Origin: Acidovorax sp. Root219
Lineage (GTDB): Bacteria; Pseudomonadota; Gammaproteobacteria; Burkholderiales; Burkholderiaceae_C
NCBI RefSeq assembly: GCF_001428665.1
Contig: NZ_LMIJ01000004.1
Span: forward strand, 95,756-159,755
DNA: 64,000 nt
Reading direction: 5' to 3'
Part shown: positions 48,108 through 59,524 of the stretch, piece after piece
How the letters are laid out: each line of letters opens with the position of its first letter
How positions within the stretch are numbered: the stretch's first letter is position 1
Program-made: the position numbers and the translations under genes
Notes under the pieces: generated by a model
Seen by the model: the letters and a program-made list of their open reading frames with translations, nothing else
Database searches by the model: none
Told to the model about the DNA's origin: nothing

Positions 48108-49490
48108 TCAGCCCCGGGCTGGCGGCACGGGCTTGAGCCGCAGCTCGGCAGCGCGCGCGTGGGCCTGCAGGCCTTCGCCATAGGCGAGTTCGGCCGCGAT
48201 GGTGCCCAGGGCCTGGGCACCGGCCTCGCTCACCTCGATGAGGCTGCTGCGCTTCTGGAAGTCGTAGACGCCCAGTGGCGAACTGAAGCGTGCCGTGCCG
48301 CTGGTGGGCAGCACATGGTTGGGGCCTGCGCAGTAGTCGCCCAGGCTTTCGCTGGTATAGGCCCCGAGGAAGATGGCGCCCGCGTGGCGCAGCAGGGGCT
48401 CCCAGCGGTGCGGTTCGATGCTGCTCACCTCCAGGTGCTCGGGGGCGATGCGGTTGCTGATGGCGCAGGCCTCTTCCATGCTGCGCGTGTGGATCAGGGC
48501 GCCCCGGCCGTTCAGGCTCTTGGCGATGATCTCGGCGCGGGGCACGGTGGGCAGCAGGCGGTCGATGGCCTCCTGCACGGCGTCGATGTAGGCCGCGTCG
48601 GGGCACAGCAGAATGCTCTGCGCCAGCTCGTCGTGCTCGGCCTGGGAGAACAGATCCATCGCCACCCAGTCGGCCGGGGTGCTGCCGTCGGCCAGCACCA
48701 GGATTTCGCTGGGGCCGGCGATCATGTCGATGCCCACGGTACCAAACACGCGCTTCTTGGCGCTGGCCACGTAGGCGTTGCCCGGGCCGGTGATCTTGTC
48801 GACCTTGGGCACGGTGTCGGTGCCATAGGCCAGCGCGGCCACGGCCTGCGCCCCGCCGATGGTGAAGGCGCGCGTGACGCCAGCCACGTAGGCCGCCGCC
48901 AGCACCAGCTCGTTGCGTTCGCCCTTGGTGGATGCCAGCTGCGCGCCCGAGCCGCCGGTGGCCACGCTGCCGCGAACGGGCGTGGGCACCACCATGATGA
49001 TCTCCTGCACGCCGGCCACGTGGGCGGGGATGGCGTTCATGAGCAGGCTCGACGGGTAGGCCGCCTTGCCGCCGGGCACGTAGATGCCCACGCGATCGAG
49101 CGGGGTGACCTTCTGGCCCAGCAGGGTGCCGTCCTCGTCGCGGTAGCTCCAGCTCTCGCCCGAGGCCTTCTTCTGCGCCTCGTGGTAGCTGCGCACGCGC
49201 CGGGCAGCGGCCTGCAAGGCATCGCGCTGGGCCGCGGGAATGGCGTCGAACGCGGCCTTGAAATCGGCCTGCGTGAGTTCAAGCCCGGCCATGGAATCGG
49301 CCGCCAGGCCGTCGAAGCGCGCCGTGTAATCGAGCACGGCGGCATCGCCACGCGCCTGCACATCGGCCAGGATGTCGGCCACGCGCTGCTCAATGGCCGC
49401 ATCCGTGTCGGCGGACCAATGCAGGCGATCGCGGAAGGCGGCTTCGAAATCGGCGCTATCGGTGCTCAGGCGTACGGGCTTGGCTTGCAT
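48108..49490 (-). CDS. hisD: Histidinol dehydrogenase HisD
   Basis: The 460-residue zinc enzyme carries out the last two oxidations to histidine. It has [20 protein letters not shown], the [15 protein letters not shown] region, [29 protein letters not shown] with the zinc and catalytic residues, and the C-terminal [16 protein letters not shown]. The ATG at 49490 gives the usual length. It follows hisG after 41 bases and is the last his gene before the inserted DUF2917/MocR pair. Confidence 0.97.
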   Translation of the reverse strand: MQAKPVRLSTDSADFEAAFRDRLHWSADTDAAIEQRVADILADVQARGDAAVLDYTARFDGLAADSMAGLELTQADFKAAFDAIPAAQRDALQAAARRVRSYHEAQKKASGESWSYRDEDGTLLGQKVTPLDRVGIYVPGGKAAYPSSLLMNAIPAHVAGVQEIIMVVPTPVRGSVATGGSGAQLASTKGERNELVLAAAYVAGVTRAFTIGGAQAVAALAYGTDTVPKVDKITGPGNAYVASAKKRVFGTVGIDMIAGPSEILVLADGSTPADWVAMDLFSQAEHDELAQSILLCPDAAYIDAVQEAIDRLLPTVPRAEIIAKSLNGRGALIHTRSMEEACAISNRIAPEHLEVSSIEPHRWEPLLRHAGAIFLGAYTSESLGDYCAGPNHVLPTSGTARFSSPLGVYDFQKRSSLIEVSEAGAQALGTIAAELAYGEGLQAHARAAELRLKPVPPARG

Positions 49491-49531
49491 GGCTTTCGGG
49501 TCTCTGTCGCTGTGGGAAATCGGTGATTCGT

Positions 49532-50182
49532 TCAGGCGCGCGCTGCGGTGGCCGCAGCAAAGGCATCGATGATGCGGCGCAGCGGGGCCTGCTTGAGCTT
49601 GAGCGCGGCCTGGTTGACGACCAGGTAGGAGCTGATGTCCATGATGCGCTCGACCTCCACGAGGTGGTTGGCCTTCAGAGTATTGCCCGTGGACACCAGG
49701 TCGACGATGGCGTCGGACAGGCCGATCAGCGGCGCCAACTCCATGCTGCCATAGAGTTTGACCATGTCCACGTGCACCCCCTTGGTGGCGAAGAAGTCGC
49801 GCGCGATGGAGGTGTACTTGGTGGCCACCTTCAGGCGCGAGCCCTGCTTGACGGCGCGCTCGTAGTCGAAGTCGTTGCGCACGGCGACGCTCACGCGGCA
49901 TTTGGCGATCTGCAGGTCCAGCGGCTGGTACAGGCCCTGGCCGCCATGCTCGATGAGGGTGTCCTTGCCGGTCACGCCGATGTCGGCGCCGCCGTACTCC
50001 ACGTAGGTGGGCACGTCGGTGGCGCGCACCAGCACCACGCGCACGTCGGGCTGGTTGGTGGGCAGGATGAGCTTGCGCGATTTTTCGGGGTCTTCGAGCA
50101 CCTTGATGCCGGCAGCGGCCAGGAGCGGCAGGGTCTCGTCGAAGATGCGGCCCTTGGACAGGGCGAGGGTGATCATGGTCAT
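49532..50182 (-). CDS. hisG: ATP phosphoribosyltransferase, short form (HisG-S)
   Basis: The 216-residue protein starts [21 protein letters not shown] and has [15 protein letters not shown] and the PRPP-binding [16 protein letters not shown]. It catalyses the first committed step of histidine synthesis. It lacks the C-terminal regulatory ACT-like domain of the long form, so by family rules it needs the HisZ subunit for activity and feedback control; hisZ is not in this window. It lies 37 bases after murA. Confidence 0.96.
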   Translation of the reverse strand: MTMITLALSKGRIFDETLPLLAAAGIKVLEDPEKSRKLILPTNQPDVRVVLVRATDVPTYVEYGGADIGVTGKDTLIEHGGQGLYQPLDLQIAKCRVSVAVRNDFDYERAVKQGSRLKVATKYTSIARDFFATKGVHVDMVKLYGSMELAPLIGLSDAIVDLVSTGNTLKANHLVEVERIMDISSYLVVNQAALKLKQAPLRRIIDAFAAATAARA

Positions 50183-50219
50183 ACGGGTTCTCTGAAAGGG
50201 GGCGCGGGCGGTGTGGCGG

Positions 50220-51512
<1,293 letters not shown>

Positions 51513-51559
51513 CACGAAACCAGTGAAAAAGTAGTGGGAGGTGCCGGGGTAGCAGCGGC

Positions 51560-51802
51560 TCAGCGCGGCTGCGCTGCCCATTCGGCGGGCGTGAAGGTCT
51601 TCATGGACAGGGCATGCACCTCGTCCGTCTGCATGCGCGTGCCCAGCGTGGCGTACACGCGCTGGTGGCGCTGGATGAGGCGCTTGCCCTCGAACTCGGC
51701 CGAGACGATGGTGGCGTACCAGTGGCGGCCATCGCCCTGCAGGTCGATGTGCTCGCAGGCCAGGCCGGCGGCGATGAGGTCTTGGAGTTGGTCGGCGGTC
51801 AT
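51560..51802 (-). CDS. ibaG: BolA-family protein IbaG
   Basis: The 80-residue protein has the BolA fold with [24 protein letters not shown] and the [13 protein letters not shown] end. The mla-ibaG-murA order identifies the IbaG branch. BolA proteins partner with monothiol glutaredoxins in [2Fe-2S] cluster handling; grxD is at 0.1 kb. The ATG at 51802 fits the family N-terminus. It lies 47 bases before murA. Confidence 0.93.
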   Translation of the reverse strand: MTADQLQDLIAAGLACEHIDLQGDGRHWYATIVSAEFEGKRLIQRHQRVYATLGTRMQTDEVHALSMKTFTPAEWAAQPR

Positions 51803-51878
51803 GGGTGGGGCGTGGTTGTCTGCATCCGGGGCGGGCGGCAAGGGTACCGCGAACCGCTCCCGGGCGGTTCAATATCGG

Positions 51879-52634
51879 TCAATGGCGGATCTTGTAGCCG
51901 GTGCGCAGCAGGTGCACGGCCAGCCAGCTGACCGCGAGCCAGGCCAAACCCACGATACCGAGGCTGAGCCAGGGCGAGGTGTCGCTCTGGCCGAAGAAAC
52001 CGTAGCGGAAACCGTCGATCATGTAGAAGAACGGGTTCAGGTGGCTCACGATCTGCCAGAACGGCGGCAGGGACTGGATGGAGTAGAACACGCCGGACAG
52101 GAAGGTCATCGGCACGATCACGAAGTTCTGGAACGCGGCCATCTGGTCGAATTTGTCGGCCCACAGCCCGGCGATGAGCCCCAGCGTGGCCAGAAGGCCC
52201 GCCCCCAGCACGGCAAATGCAATGATCCACAACGGCGCTGCGAACTCCGGTCGCGCGAAGGCGACCGTGACGATGAACACCCCCAGCCCCACGGCCAGCC
52301 CGCGCACGATGGAGGAGCCCACATAGGCCACGAACCAGGCCCAGTGCGACAGGGGCGTGAGCAGCACGAACACCAGGCTGCCCATGATCTTGCTCTGGAT
52401 CAGGCTCGACGAGCTGTTGGCGAAGGCGTTCTGCAGCACGCTCATCATCACCAGGCCGGGCACCAGGAAGGCCGTATAGCTGATGCGGTCATAGACCTTC
52501 ACATGGTCTTCGAGCACGTGGCCAAAGATCAGCAGGTACAGTACGGCGGTGAGCACCGGCGCGGCCACGGTCTGAAAGCCCACCTTCCAGAAGCGCAGCA
52601 GTTCCTTGTAGAACAGGGTTTGCCAGCCGGTCAT
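51879..52634 (-). CDS. ABC-2 type transporter permease (YadH-like)
   Basis: The 251-residue membrane protein has six predicted helices and the ABC-2 signature region near PMTFLSGVFYSIQSLPPFWQ, as in YadH and related exporter permeases. The substrate is unknown. It overlaps the ATPase gene by four bases (ATGA) and lies between the mla genes and ibaG, so it may share their transcript and be involved with envelope components. Confidence 0.9.
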   Translation of the reverse strand: MTGWQTLFYKELLRFWKVGFQTVAAPVLTAVLYLLIFGHVLEDHVKVYDRISYTAFLVPGLVMMSVLQNAFANSSSSLIQSKIMGSLVFVLLTPLSHWAWFVAYVGSSIVRGLAVGLGVFIVTVAFARPEFAAPLWIIAFAVLGAGLLATLGLIAGLWADKFDQMAAFQNFVIVPMTFLSGVFYSIQSLPPFWQIVSHLNPFFYMIDGFRYGFFGQSDTSPWLSLGIVGLAWLAVSWLAVHLLRTGYKIRH

Positions 52635-53593
52635 GCGTGGGCTCCCAGGGCTGCGGGAGCGGCAGAGGCCGCAGGCGGCGGGTGCGACGCCGATGTGCCG
52701 GCCATCACCTGCAGGAACACATCCTCCAGGTCGGGGCGGCGGATCTCCATGTCATGCACCTCCACACCCGCCACGCGCAGCGCGGCCAGGTGCTCCTCGA
52801 TCTCGCGCGCGTCGTGCGCCGGCATCTGTACGATGCGGCCGGTGACGCGCGCCAGGCGCGCCAGTGCGGGCGGCAGCTCCACGTCGGCCTTGAACTGCAG
52901 CACATTGCCCGAAGCGGCCTTGAGCAGTTCGCTGGTATCGGCCAGGGCCACCACCTGCCCGGTCTTGAGCATGGCAATGCGGTTGCACAGGGCCTCGGCC
53001 TCCTCAAGGTAGTGCGTGGTGAGCAGCACGGTGTGCCCTTCCTTGTTCAGGCGGGCGATGAATTGCCACAGGGTCTGGCGCAGCTCCACGTCGACCCCGG
53101 CGGTGGGCTCGTCAAGCACGATGATGGGCGGCTTGTGCACCAGGGCCTGGGCCACGAGCACGCGCCGCTTCATGCCACCCGAAAGCTGGCGCATGTTGGC
53201 GTTGGCCTTGTCCGTGAGGCCCAGGTGGTGCAGCAACTCGTCGATCCAGGCGTCGTTGTTCTTCACACCGAAGTAGCCTGACTGGATGCGCAGCGCCTCG
53301 CGCACGTTGAAGAAGGGGTCGAACACCAGCTCCTGCGGCACCACGCCGAGCTTGCGCCGGGCCTGGGCGAACTGCGCCTGCACGTCGCTGCCCTGCACCA
53401 GCACACGGCCGTTGCTGGGCCGGGCCAGGCCGGCGAGGATGCTGATCAGGGTGGTCTTGCCGGCACCATTGGGGCCGAGGAGTCCGAAGAACTCCCCTTC
53501 CTCGATGTCCAGGCTGACCTGGTTGAGTGCCTGGAAAGGGCCTTTGGGCGTATCAAAGGTCTTGGAAACGGCTTGGAATGAGACTGCGGGCAT
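52631..53593 (-). CDS. ABC transporter ATP-binding protein (YadG-like)
   Basis: The 320-residue ATPase has Walker A GPNGAGKTT near residue 39, signature LSGGMKRR, Walker B PIIVLDEPTAGVD and the switch histidine in LLTTHYLEEAE. A C-terminal regulatory region follows residue 220. It energises the adjacent permease. It lies 68 bases after mlaB and is co-oriented with mla and murA. Confidence 0.93.
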   Translation of the reverse strand: MPAVSFQAVSKTFDTPKGPFQALNQVSLDIEEGEFFGLLGPNGAGKTTLISILAGLARPSNGRVLVQGSDVQAQFAQARRKLGVVPQELVFDPFFNVREALRIQSGYFGVKNNDAWIDELLHHLGLTDKANANMRQLSGGMKRRVLVAQALVHKPPIIVLDEPTAGVDVELRQTLWQFIARLNKEGHTVLLTTHYLEEAEALCNRIAMLKTGQVVALADTSELLKAASGNVLQFKADVELPPALARLARVTGRIVQMPAHDAREIEEHLAALRVAGVEVHDMEIRRPDLEDVFLQVMAGTSASHPPPAASAAPAALGAHA

Positions 53594-53661
53594 GAGCCGC
53601 TGATTTTAAGGCCTGGTGCACAAACCTGCTGCGCCGGCCCCGGTAGCCCCTGCCAGACGGG

Positions 53662-53937
53662 TCAGGCTGCAGGCAGCAGATCTGCAACGCCGTACAGCCC
53701 AGCCATGCTGGTCAGCGCTGCGGGCAGTCCCTGTACGGCAAAGGTCTTGCGGTCCGAGAGCGCCTCGCGCCGGCATTCGAGCAGCACCGCCAGCGCGGAG
53801 GTGTCGAACACGGACAGCGCCTGGGCATCCACCACTACGCCCGCCTCCTTGTGCACCTTCAGGCCCTGCAGCAGCATGCGCAGGCACGCCGGTGCCTGGC
53901 GGTGCGTCAGTTCCTGCGGAAGGACCAGGACGGGCAC
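53662..53937 (-). CDS. mlaB: STAS-domain protein MlaB
   Basis: The 91-residue protein is a STAS domain with the VVVDAQALSVFDTSALAVLLECRREA segment, where the DTSAL motif matches MlaB. It binds MlaF and is needed for assembly and activity of the MlaFEDB ABC complex. No ATG fits; GTG at 53937, 16 bases after mlaC, gives PVLVLPQ at the start and is chosen. The order mlaC-mlaB matches the known operon. Confidence 0.85.
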   Translation of the reverse strand: MPVLVLPQELTHRQAPACLRMLLQGLKVHKEAGVVVDAQALSVFDTSALAVLLECRREALSDRKTFAVQGLPAALTSMAGLYGVADLLPAA

Positions 53938-53953
53938 GGTGGAAGGCCTTGTG

Positions 53954-54601
53954 TCAGCCCTTGGTGCCGGCATTGGACTTGTTGCGCGCTTCCAGCGAGG
54001 CAATCAGGCCATCCACGCCCTTGGCGTTGATTTCCTGCGCGAACTGGCCTTTGTAGGTTTCCACCAGCCACACGCCGAGCACATTGAGGTTGTAGATCTT
54101 CCAGCCGGCGCCATCGCCCGGGGTCTTCTCCAGACGGTAGTCGAGCTGGATCGGGTCGCCGCGGCCCACGATCTCGGTGCGCACCACCACGTCCTTGTCG
54201 GCAGGATCGCCGCGCAGGGGCTTGACCTGGATGGTCTGGTCGTTCACCTGGGCCAGCGCACCCGCATAGGTGCGCACCAGCAGGATCTTGAATTCGTCCT
54301 GCAAGCGCTTTTGCTGCTCAGGCGTGGCCTGGCGCCAGCCCGGGCCCACGGCGGCGGCGGTCATGCGGCGGAAGTTCACGTTCGGCATGACCGTCTTGTC
54401 CACCAGCGCGATCACCTTGGACAGGTCTCCGCCCTGGATGGCCTTGTCCGCCTTGACGGTGTTGAGCACGTCGGTGGACAGGCGCTTGATCAAGGCGTCG
54501 GGGGCTTCATCTGCGGCCAGGGCCGACAGGGGCAGTCCCAGCGTTGCGGTGGCCGCCAGGGCCAGGGCGATATGGCCCACGAGTCGTCGATTCATCATCA
54601 T
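53954..54601 (-). CDS. mlaC: Periplasmic phospholipid-binding protein MlaC
   Basis: The protein of about 215 residues has a Sec signal peptide (LVGHIALALAATATLGLPLSALA) and a Tol-Tol-Ttg2D/MlaC domain, with VDKTVMPNVNFRRMTAAAVG and FKILLVRTYAGALAQ. It shuttles phospholipids between outer-membrane MlaA and inner-membrane MlaFEDB. Three successive ATGs (54601, 54598, 54595) are all possible starts. The 123-base gap to mlaA has no gene. Confidence 0.93.
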   Translation of the reverse strand: MMMNRRLVGHIALALAATATLGLPLSALAADEAPDALIKRLSTDVLNTVKADKAIQGGDLSKVIALVDKTVMPNVNFRRMTAAAVGPGWRQATPEQQKRLQDEFKILLVRTYAGALAQVNDQTIQVKPLRGDPADKDVVVRTEIVGRGDPIQLDYRLEKTPGDGAGWKIYNLNVLGVWLVETYKGQFAQEINAKGVDGLIASLEARNKSNAGTKG

Positions 54602-54724
54602 GTCATCTGCTTTCATTGGGGCGGGCAAGGCACCCTTCATTTCATTGTGGGCCCGAGGGGCCATCCATGTGCTTCTGCCAGGTTGCGGTGTGCAAGCAAG
54701 TGCAACACCCAGCCGGCGGGAAAA

Positions 54725-55558
54725 TCAGCGCTTCTTGGCGTCCGCAGGGGGCTCCTCGGGCAGCATGCCGTCCTTGGAGTCCTGGGCGCCATCATCCTTG
54801 TCCTTGTCGTACGGCGCCTCGCCGGCCTGGCTGCGCACCTGCAGGAACACGTCGCGCGTGAAGCTGTACTTGTCGAGCGCAGCACTGTCGAGCACGGAAC
54901 CCGCACGCAGCAGGTTGGCACGCACATCCACCGCGCGCAAGGCATACAGCGAATTGCGGGCCGAGGTCGGGTCCACGTAGCGCACGGGGTTGCCCATCAT
55001 GTCGACCGGCAGGGCAAAGGTATCGCGCACCGTGGAGGGCCCGAGAATGGGCAGCACCACATAGGGACCTGTGTCCACGCCCCAGCGGCCCAGCGTCAGG
55101 CCGAAGTCCTGGCGGTAACGGTCGATGCCCAGCTCGCTGGCGACATCCAGCACGCCGCCCAGGCCGAGAAAGGTGTTCACGTTCACGCGCATGAAACTGG
55201 AAGCGGCACCTTCGAGCCGGAATTGCAGCACATTGTTTACGAAGGACCAGACGTCGGTCAGGTTGGCGAAGAAGTTGCTCACCCCGGTGCGCACCGGAGC
55301 GGGCGTGACTTCCTTGTAGGCCGTGGCCACGGGCTTGAGCACCAGGGCATCGACCTGTTCGTTGAACTTGGTGACCCCACGGTTATAGGGTTCCAGCGGG
55401 TCGCGCGGGTCGTTGCGGGGACCGCTCGCGCAGCCGACCAGCAAGGCGAGCCCCAGCACGGCCACCAGGGCCCGGCCGGCACGACGCAGCGTTGCGGCGC
55501 CATTCGCGGGGTGGCTTTCATCGTCGCGGGCCGTGCCCGCTTGCGTCCTGTTCATCAT
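54725..55558 (-). CDS. mlaA: Outer-membrane lipoprotein MlaA (VacJ)
   Basis: The 277-residue lipoprotein has a lipobox LLVGC (cysteine near residue 43) and the MlaA domain with DPLEPYNRGVTKFNEQVD, FFANLTDVWSFVNNVLQ, DFGLTLGRWGVDTGPYVVLPILGPSTVRD and DPTSARNS. MlaA extracts mislocalised phospholipids from the outer leaflet. The tail (235-277) is acidic and lysine-rich. Its start overlaps the mlaD stop. Unlike in E. coli, mlaA here lies inside the mla operon, between mlaD and mlaC. Confidence 0.95.
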   Translation of the reverse strand: MMNRTQAGTARDDESHPANGAATLRRAGRALVAVLGLALLVGCASGPRNDPRDPLEPYNRGVTKFNEQVDALVLKPVATAYKEVTPAPVRTGVSNFFANLTDVWSFVNNVLQFRLEGAASSFMRVNVNTFLGLGGVLDVASELGIDRYRQDFGLTLGRWGVDTGPYVVLPILGPSTVRDTFALPVDMMGNPVRYVDPTSARNSLYALRAVDVRANLLRAGSVLDSAALDKYSFTRDVFLQVRSQAGEAPYDKDKDDGAQDSKDGMLPEEPPADAKKR

Positions 55559-56043
55559 TTTTTGCTACCTGCCCCTGCGGGCTTACTGCCGTCTTCGGCT
55601 TTGCTGTAAAGAAATTGTCCAATCAGGTTTTCGAGCACCACGGCGGACTGTGTGGCGGTGATCATGTCGCCCGCCGCGAGGTTCTTCTCGTCGCCGCCAG
55701 CCTCGATGCCGATGTACTGCTCGCCCAGCAGGCCGCTGGTGAGGATCTTGAGCGAGCTGTCCTTGGGGAACGCATAGCGGTCCTGCATCGCCAGCGTGAC
55801 GCGCGCCTGGTAGGTCTTGTCATCGAAGGCGATGGACTCGACCCGGCCCACGACCACGCCGGCGCTGCGCACGGCCGCCTGGGGCTTGAGGCCCCCAATG
55901 TTGTCAAAGCGCGCGGTGAGCTGGTAGCCGCGCTGGAAATTGAGGGTCAGCAGGTTGGCCGACTGCAGGGCCAGGAACACCAGCGCCGCGATGCCCAGCA
56001 TCACGAACAGGCCTACCCAGACATCATTCTTGGAGCGTTGCAT
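55555..56043 (-). CDS. mlaD: MCE-domain protein MlaD
   Basis: The 162-residue protein has one membrane helix (about 9-28) and an MCE domain (about 38-118) with FDNIGGLKPQAAVRSAGVVVGRV and the LLGEQYIGIEAGG pore-loop region. It forms a hexameric ring in the periplasm that passes phospholipids between MlaC and MlaE. It starts 42 bases after mlaE and overlaps mlaA. Confidence 0.96.
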   Translation of the reverse strand: MQRSKNDVWVGLFVMLGIAALVFLALQSANLLTLNFQRGYQLTARFDNIGGLKPQAAVRSAGVVVGRVESIAFDDKTYQARVTLAMQDRYAFPKDSSLKILTSGLLGEQYIGIEAGGDEKNLAAGDMITATQSAVVLENLIGQFLYSKAEDGSKPAGAGSKK

Positions 56044-56085
56044 CGTTAAGGTCTCTTTTCTTCGTCTGCCGGTGGTTGCCCGGCA

Positions 56086-56868
56086 TCAGATACTGAACAT
56101 CAGGGCGGTGAGGAGGAAGTCCAACGCCAACACTGCCAGCGATGCCATCACCACCGTGCGTGTGGTCGCGCGCGACACGCCCTCGGGCGTGGGCTTGGCG
56201 GCATAGCCCTGCAGCAGCGCCACGAAGGTGACGGTGACACCGAACACCGCGCTCTTGAGAACGCCGTTGCCGACATCCTTCCACACATCCACCCCGCCCT
56301 GCATCTGGCTCCAGAAGGCGCCGGGGTCGATGCCGATCAGCACCACGCCGACCACCCAGCCACCGATCACACCGACGGCGCTGAACACGGCGGCCAACAG
56401 CGGCATCGTGATGACACCCGCCCAGAAGCGCGGCGCCAGGATGCGCCGCACCGGGTCCACGGCCATCATCTCCATGGCGCTGAGCTGCTCGCCCGCACGC
56501 ATGAGGCCGATCTCGGCCGTGAGCGAGGTGCCTGCACGTCCTGCAAACAGCAGCGCCGTGACCACGGGCCCGAGCTCGCGCACCAGCGACAGCGCCACGA
56601 GCATGCCCAGTGCCTCGGACGAGCCGTAGCGCTGCAGCGTGTAGTAGCCCTGCAGGCCGAGCACAAAGCCCACGAACAGGCCCGAGACGGCGATGATGGC
56701 CAGCGAATAGTTGCCCAGGAAGTGCACCTGGTCGCGCACCAACGACGGCCGCAAAAAGGTGGCACCGAACAGTCGCACCAGGCGCACGAACAGGTGCGCC
56801 GCAGCGCCGATGTCGGCCAGCTGCTGGCGCACGGCCAGGCCCACATCGGAAGGTTGGTACCAGCTCAC
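56086..56868 (-). CDS. mlaE: ABC permease MlaE
   Basis: The 260-residue membrane protein matches the MlaE family: an N-terminal amphipathic helix, then helices with [55 protein letters not shown] and [15 protein letters not shown]. It forms the lipid path of MlaFEDB. Its ATG overlaps the mlaF stop by four bases. Confidence 0.96.
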   Translation of the reverse strand: MSWYQPSDVGLAVRQQLADIGAAAHLFVRLVRLFGATFLRPSLVRDQVHFLGNYSLAIIAVSGLFVGFVLGLQGYYTLQRYGSSEALGMLVALSLVRELGPVVTALLFAGRAGTSLTAEIGLMRAGEQLSAMEMMAVDPVRRILAPRFWAGVITMPLLAAVFSAVGVIGGWVVGVVLIGIDPGAFWSQMQGGVDVWKDVGNGVLKSAVFGVTVTFVALLQGYAAKPTPEGVSRATTRTVVMASLAVLALDFLLTALMFSI

Positions 56869-57683
56869 AGGCCTATCCCCCCGGCAGGGCCGAAGTCCTG
56901 CTCCGCCGTCGGCCCCGGGTAATGGAAGGGCACGGGCCCGGTGGGCAGCGCGTGCACGAACTGGTGCACCAGCGGGTCCTTGCTGGCACGCACCTCGTCG
57001 GGCGTGCCCTGCGCGGCGACCACGCCCTCTCCGAGGATGATCACGTGGTCGGCCAGGCGGAAGGTCTCCTCCAGGTCGTGCGAGACCACGATGCTGGTCA
57101 GCCCCATGGCATCGTTGAGCTGGCGGATGAGTTGGGCGGCAGTGCCCAGCGAAATGGGATCAAGCCCGGCAAAGGGCTCGTCGTACATGACGAGTTCGGG
57201 GTCGAGCGCGATGGCACGGGCCAGCGCCACGCGTCGGGCCATGCCGCCGGATATCTCGCTGGGCATGAGGTCGCGCGCACCGCGCAGGCCCACGGCATTG
57301 AGCTTCATGAGCACAACATCGCGCACCAGCGCCTCGGGCAGATCGGTGTGCTCGCGCAGCGGAAAGGCCACGTTCTCGAACACATCGAGGTCGGTGAACA
57401 GGGCACCGAACTGGAACAGCATGCCCATGCGCCGCCGCGCTGCATAAAGGCCGGCCGCGTCCATCTTCCCCACATTCTGGCCATCGAACAGCACCTCGCC
57501 CTGCTGCGCCTGCTGCTGCCCACCGATGAGGCGCAGCACCGTGGTCTTGCCCCCGCCCGAGGCCCCCATGAGCGCCGTGACCTTGCCGCGCGGCACGGTC
57601 AGCGACACGTCGCGCAGGATGGCACGGTCACCGTAGGAGAACGTGACGTTGCGCAATTCGGCAAAGGGCGAGGGCTCAGGCAT
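56865..57683 (-). CDS. mlaF: ABC ATPase MlaF
   Basis: The 272-residue ATPase has Walker A GASGGGKT (40-47), the Q-loop [23 protein letters not shown], signature [14 protein letters not shown], Walker [14 protein letters not shown] and the switch VVSHDLEE. It powers phospholipid transfer by MlaFEDB. The frame is open upstream to 57992, but [13 protein letters not shown] at 57683 is the normal N-terminus. It is first in mlaFEDACB. Confidence 0.96.
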   Translation of the reverse strand: MPEPSPFAELRNVTFSYGDRAILRDVSLTVPRGKVTALMGASGGGKTTVLRLIGGQQQAQQGEVLFDGQNVGKMDAAGLYAARRRMGMLFQFGALFTDLDVFENVAFPLREHTDLPEALVRDVVLMKLNAVGLRGARDLMPSEISGGMARRVALARAIALDPELVMYDEPFAGLDPISLGTAAQLIRQLNDAMGLTSIVVSHDLEETFRLADHVIILGEGVVAAQGTPDEVRASKDPLVHQFVHALPTGPVPFHYPGPTAEQDFGPAGGIGL

Positions 57684-57773
57684 GCAGAAGAAAAAAGGGG
57701 TGGTATGCAGAAACGATGGTCCGCGCGCACGGCAATCCCCGCGCGCAATACAGCAGCGATGGTAGCCGAATCC

Positions 57774-57799
57774 GCAAACATACATGCATGTATGTTTGC
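57774..57799. promoter_or_regulatory. Perfect 26-bp palindrome upstream of mlaF (TetR/AcrR-operator-like)
   Basis: The 26 bases read identically on both strands; the core is ACATACATGCATGTATGT (57778-57795). The sequence resembles the palindromic operators of AcrR-type TetR repressors. It lies 91 bases before the mlaF start, in the 309-base mlaF-gltD gap, which otherwise holds only the gltD terminator and no credible gene. No tetR or efflux gene is in the window. Confidence 0.6.
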
Positions 57800-57942
57800 A
57801 CTTTCCCGATACGGGTTGTGCAGACCTGTCCAGTACACCAGTGTCTGGTATTCCCGGAGAGACATTGCTTCCAATTGTGCCTATATCCAGCGTCGCGCGT
57901 GCGCAACGGTCTTTCCTGGATGGGCACCCTGCTGCACGCCAT

Positions 57943-57967
57943 GAAAAACGGCGCCACCGGGGCGCCG
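57943..57967 (-). terminator. Rho-independent terminator after gltD
   Basis: CGGCGCC (57949-57955) and GGCGCCG (57961-57967) form a perfect 7-bp stem with a 5-base loop. On the minus strand the stem is followed by TTTTT. It lies 26 bases after the gltD stop. Confidence 0.85.
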
Positions 57968-57992
57968 CTCTCAGCCGTTGCCTTGCCAGCAA

Positions 57993-59471
57993 TCAGCGCG
58001 GCAGATCCGAGTAGCCCATGAGGAACTCATCGACCGAACGCGCGGCCTGGCGGCCTTCGCGGATGGCCCAGACCACCAGGGACTGGCCACGGCGGATGTC
58101 GCCTGCGGCAAACACCTTGGGGGCGCTGGTGGCGTAGCCGCCGTCGAACTCGGTGGTGGCGCGGGCGTTGCCACGGGCGTCCTTGTCGACACCGAAAGCT
58201 TCGAGCACGGCCGCCACGGGGCTCACGAAGCCCATGGCCAGCAGCACCAGGTCGGCCTTGAGGATCTGCTCGGAGCCGGCGACCTCGACCATCTTGCCGT
58301 CCTTCCACTCGACACGCACGGTCTTGAGGCCGGTGACTTTGCCCTTCTCGCCGATGAACTCCTTGGTGGAGATGGCGAACTCGCGCTCGCAGCCCTCTTC
58401 ATGGCTGGAGCTGGTGCGCAGCTTGATCGGCCAGTAGGGCCAGGTCATGGGGCGGTTCTCGACTTCGGGCGGCTGGGGCATGAGTTCGAACTGCGTGACG
58501 CTGACCGCGCCATGGCGGTTGCTGGTGCCCACGCAGTCGCTGCCGGTGTCGCCGCCACCGATCACGATGACGTGCTTGCCATCGGCGCGCAGCTGGTTCT
58601 TGAGCTTGTCGCCGGCGTTGACCTTGTTCTGCTGGGGCAGGAACTCCATGGCGAAGTGGATGCCGTCGAGGTCGCGGCCTGGCACGGGCAGGTCGCGGCT
58701 CTGCTCGGCGCCGCCGGTCAGCAGCACGGCGTCGAACTCGGCCTGCAGCTGCTCGGGGGTGACGGTTTCCTTGGCCCAGTTGGTGACCTTGGAGCCCTTG
58801 CCCAGGCCGTCCTTGGCCGCGCCGACGAAAACGCTGGTGCGGATGGTGACGCCTTCGGCCTTGAGCTGGTCGGCACGGCGGTCGATGTGCGTCTTCTCCA
58901 TCTTGAAATCGGGGATGCCGTAGCGCAGCAGGCCGCCGATGCGGTCGTTCTTCTCGAACAGGGTCACGTCGTGGCCCACGCGCGCCAGTTGCTGTGCGGC
59001 GGCCATGCCGGCCGGGCCGGCACCGATCACGGCAACCTTCTTGCCGGTCTTGTGCTTGGACGGCAGGGGCTTGACCCAGCCTTCTTCCCAGGCGCGGTCG
59101 ATGATGGCGTGCTCGATGGACTTGATGCCTACGGCGTCGTCGTTCACGTTGAGCACGCAGGCGGCCTCGCAAGGTGCGGGGCAGATGCGGCCGGTGAACT
59201 CGGGGAAGTTGTTCGTGCTGTGCAGCACGGCGATGGCGCTCTTCCAGTCGGCCTGGTAGACCAGGTCGTTGAAGTCCGGAATGATGTTGTTCACAGGGCA
59301 GCCGCTGTTGCAGAACGGCGTGCCGCAGTCCATGCAGCGCGCGCCCTGCACCTTGGCCTGGGATTCATCCAGGCCGATGACGAATTCCTTGTAATGCTTC
59401 AGGCGCTCGCCGACGGGCTTATAGCCCTCATCGATGCGCTCGTACTCCATGAAGCCGGTGGTCTTTCCCAT
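57993..59471 (-). CDS. gltD: Glutamate synthase small (beta) subunit GltD
   Basis: The 492-residue protein oxidises NADPH and passes electrons to GltB. The N-terminal domain binds two [4Fe-4S] clusters with C46, C49, C54 and C58 ([14 protein letters not shown]) and C97, C101 and C105. FAD binds at [14 protein letters not shown] (near 149) and NADPH at [15 protein letters not shown]. The C-terminal [15 protein letters not shown] segment completes the FAD site. It lies 53 bases after gltB, in one operon. Confidence 0.98.
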   Translation of the reverse strand: MGKTTGFMEYERIDEGYKPVGERLKHYKEFVIGLDESQAKVQGARCMDCGTPFCNSGCPVNNIIPDFNDLVYQADWKSAIAVLHSTNNFPEFTGRICPAPCEAACVLNVNDDAVGIKSIEHAIIDRAWEEGWVKPLPSKHKTGKKVAVIGAGPAGMAAAQQLARVGHDVTLFEKNDRIGGLLRYGIPDFKMEKTHIDRRADQLKAEGVTIRTSVFVGAAKDGLGKGSKVTNWAKETVTPEQLQAEFDAVLLTGGAEQSRDLPVPGRDLDGIHFAMEFLPQQNKVNAGDKLKNQLRADGKHVIVIGGGDTGSDCVGTSNRHGAVSVTQFELMPQPPEVENRPMTWPYWPIKLRTSSSHEEGCEREFAISTKEFIGEKGKVTGLKTVRVEWKDGKMVEVAGSEQILKADLVLLAMGFVSPVAAVLEAFGVDKDARGNARATTEFDGGYATSAPKVFAAGDIRRGQSLVVWAIREGRQAARSVDEFLMGYSDLPR

Positions 59472-59524
59472 GATTGCGTGTCCTTGTCTATGAATGCTGT
59501 GCAGGTGTTCGGTGGGGCAGCGCC

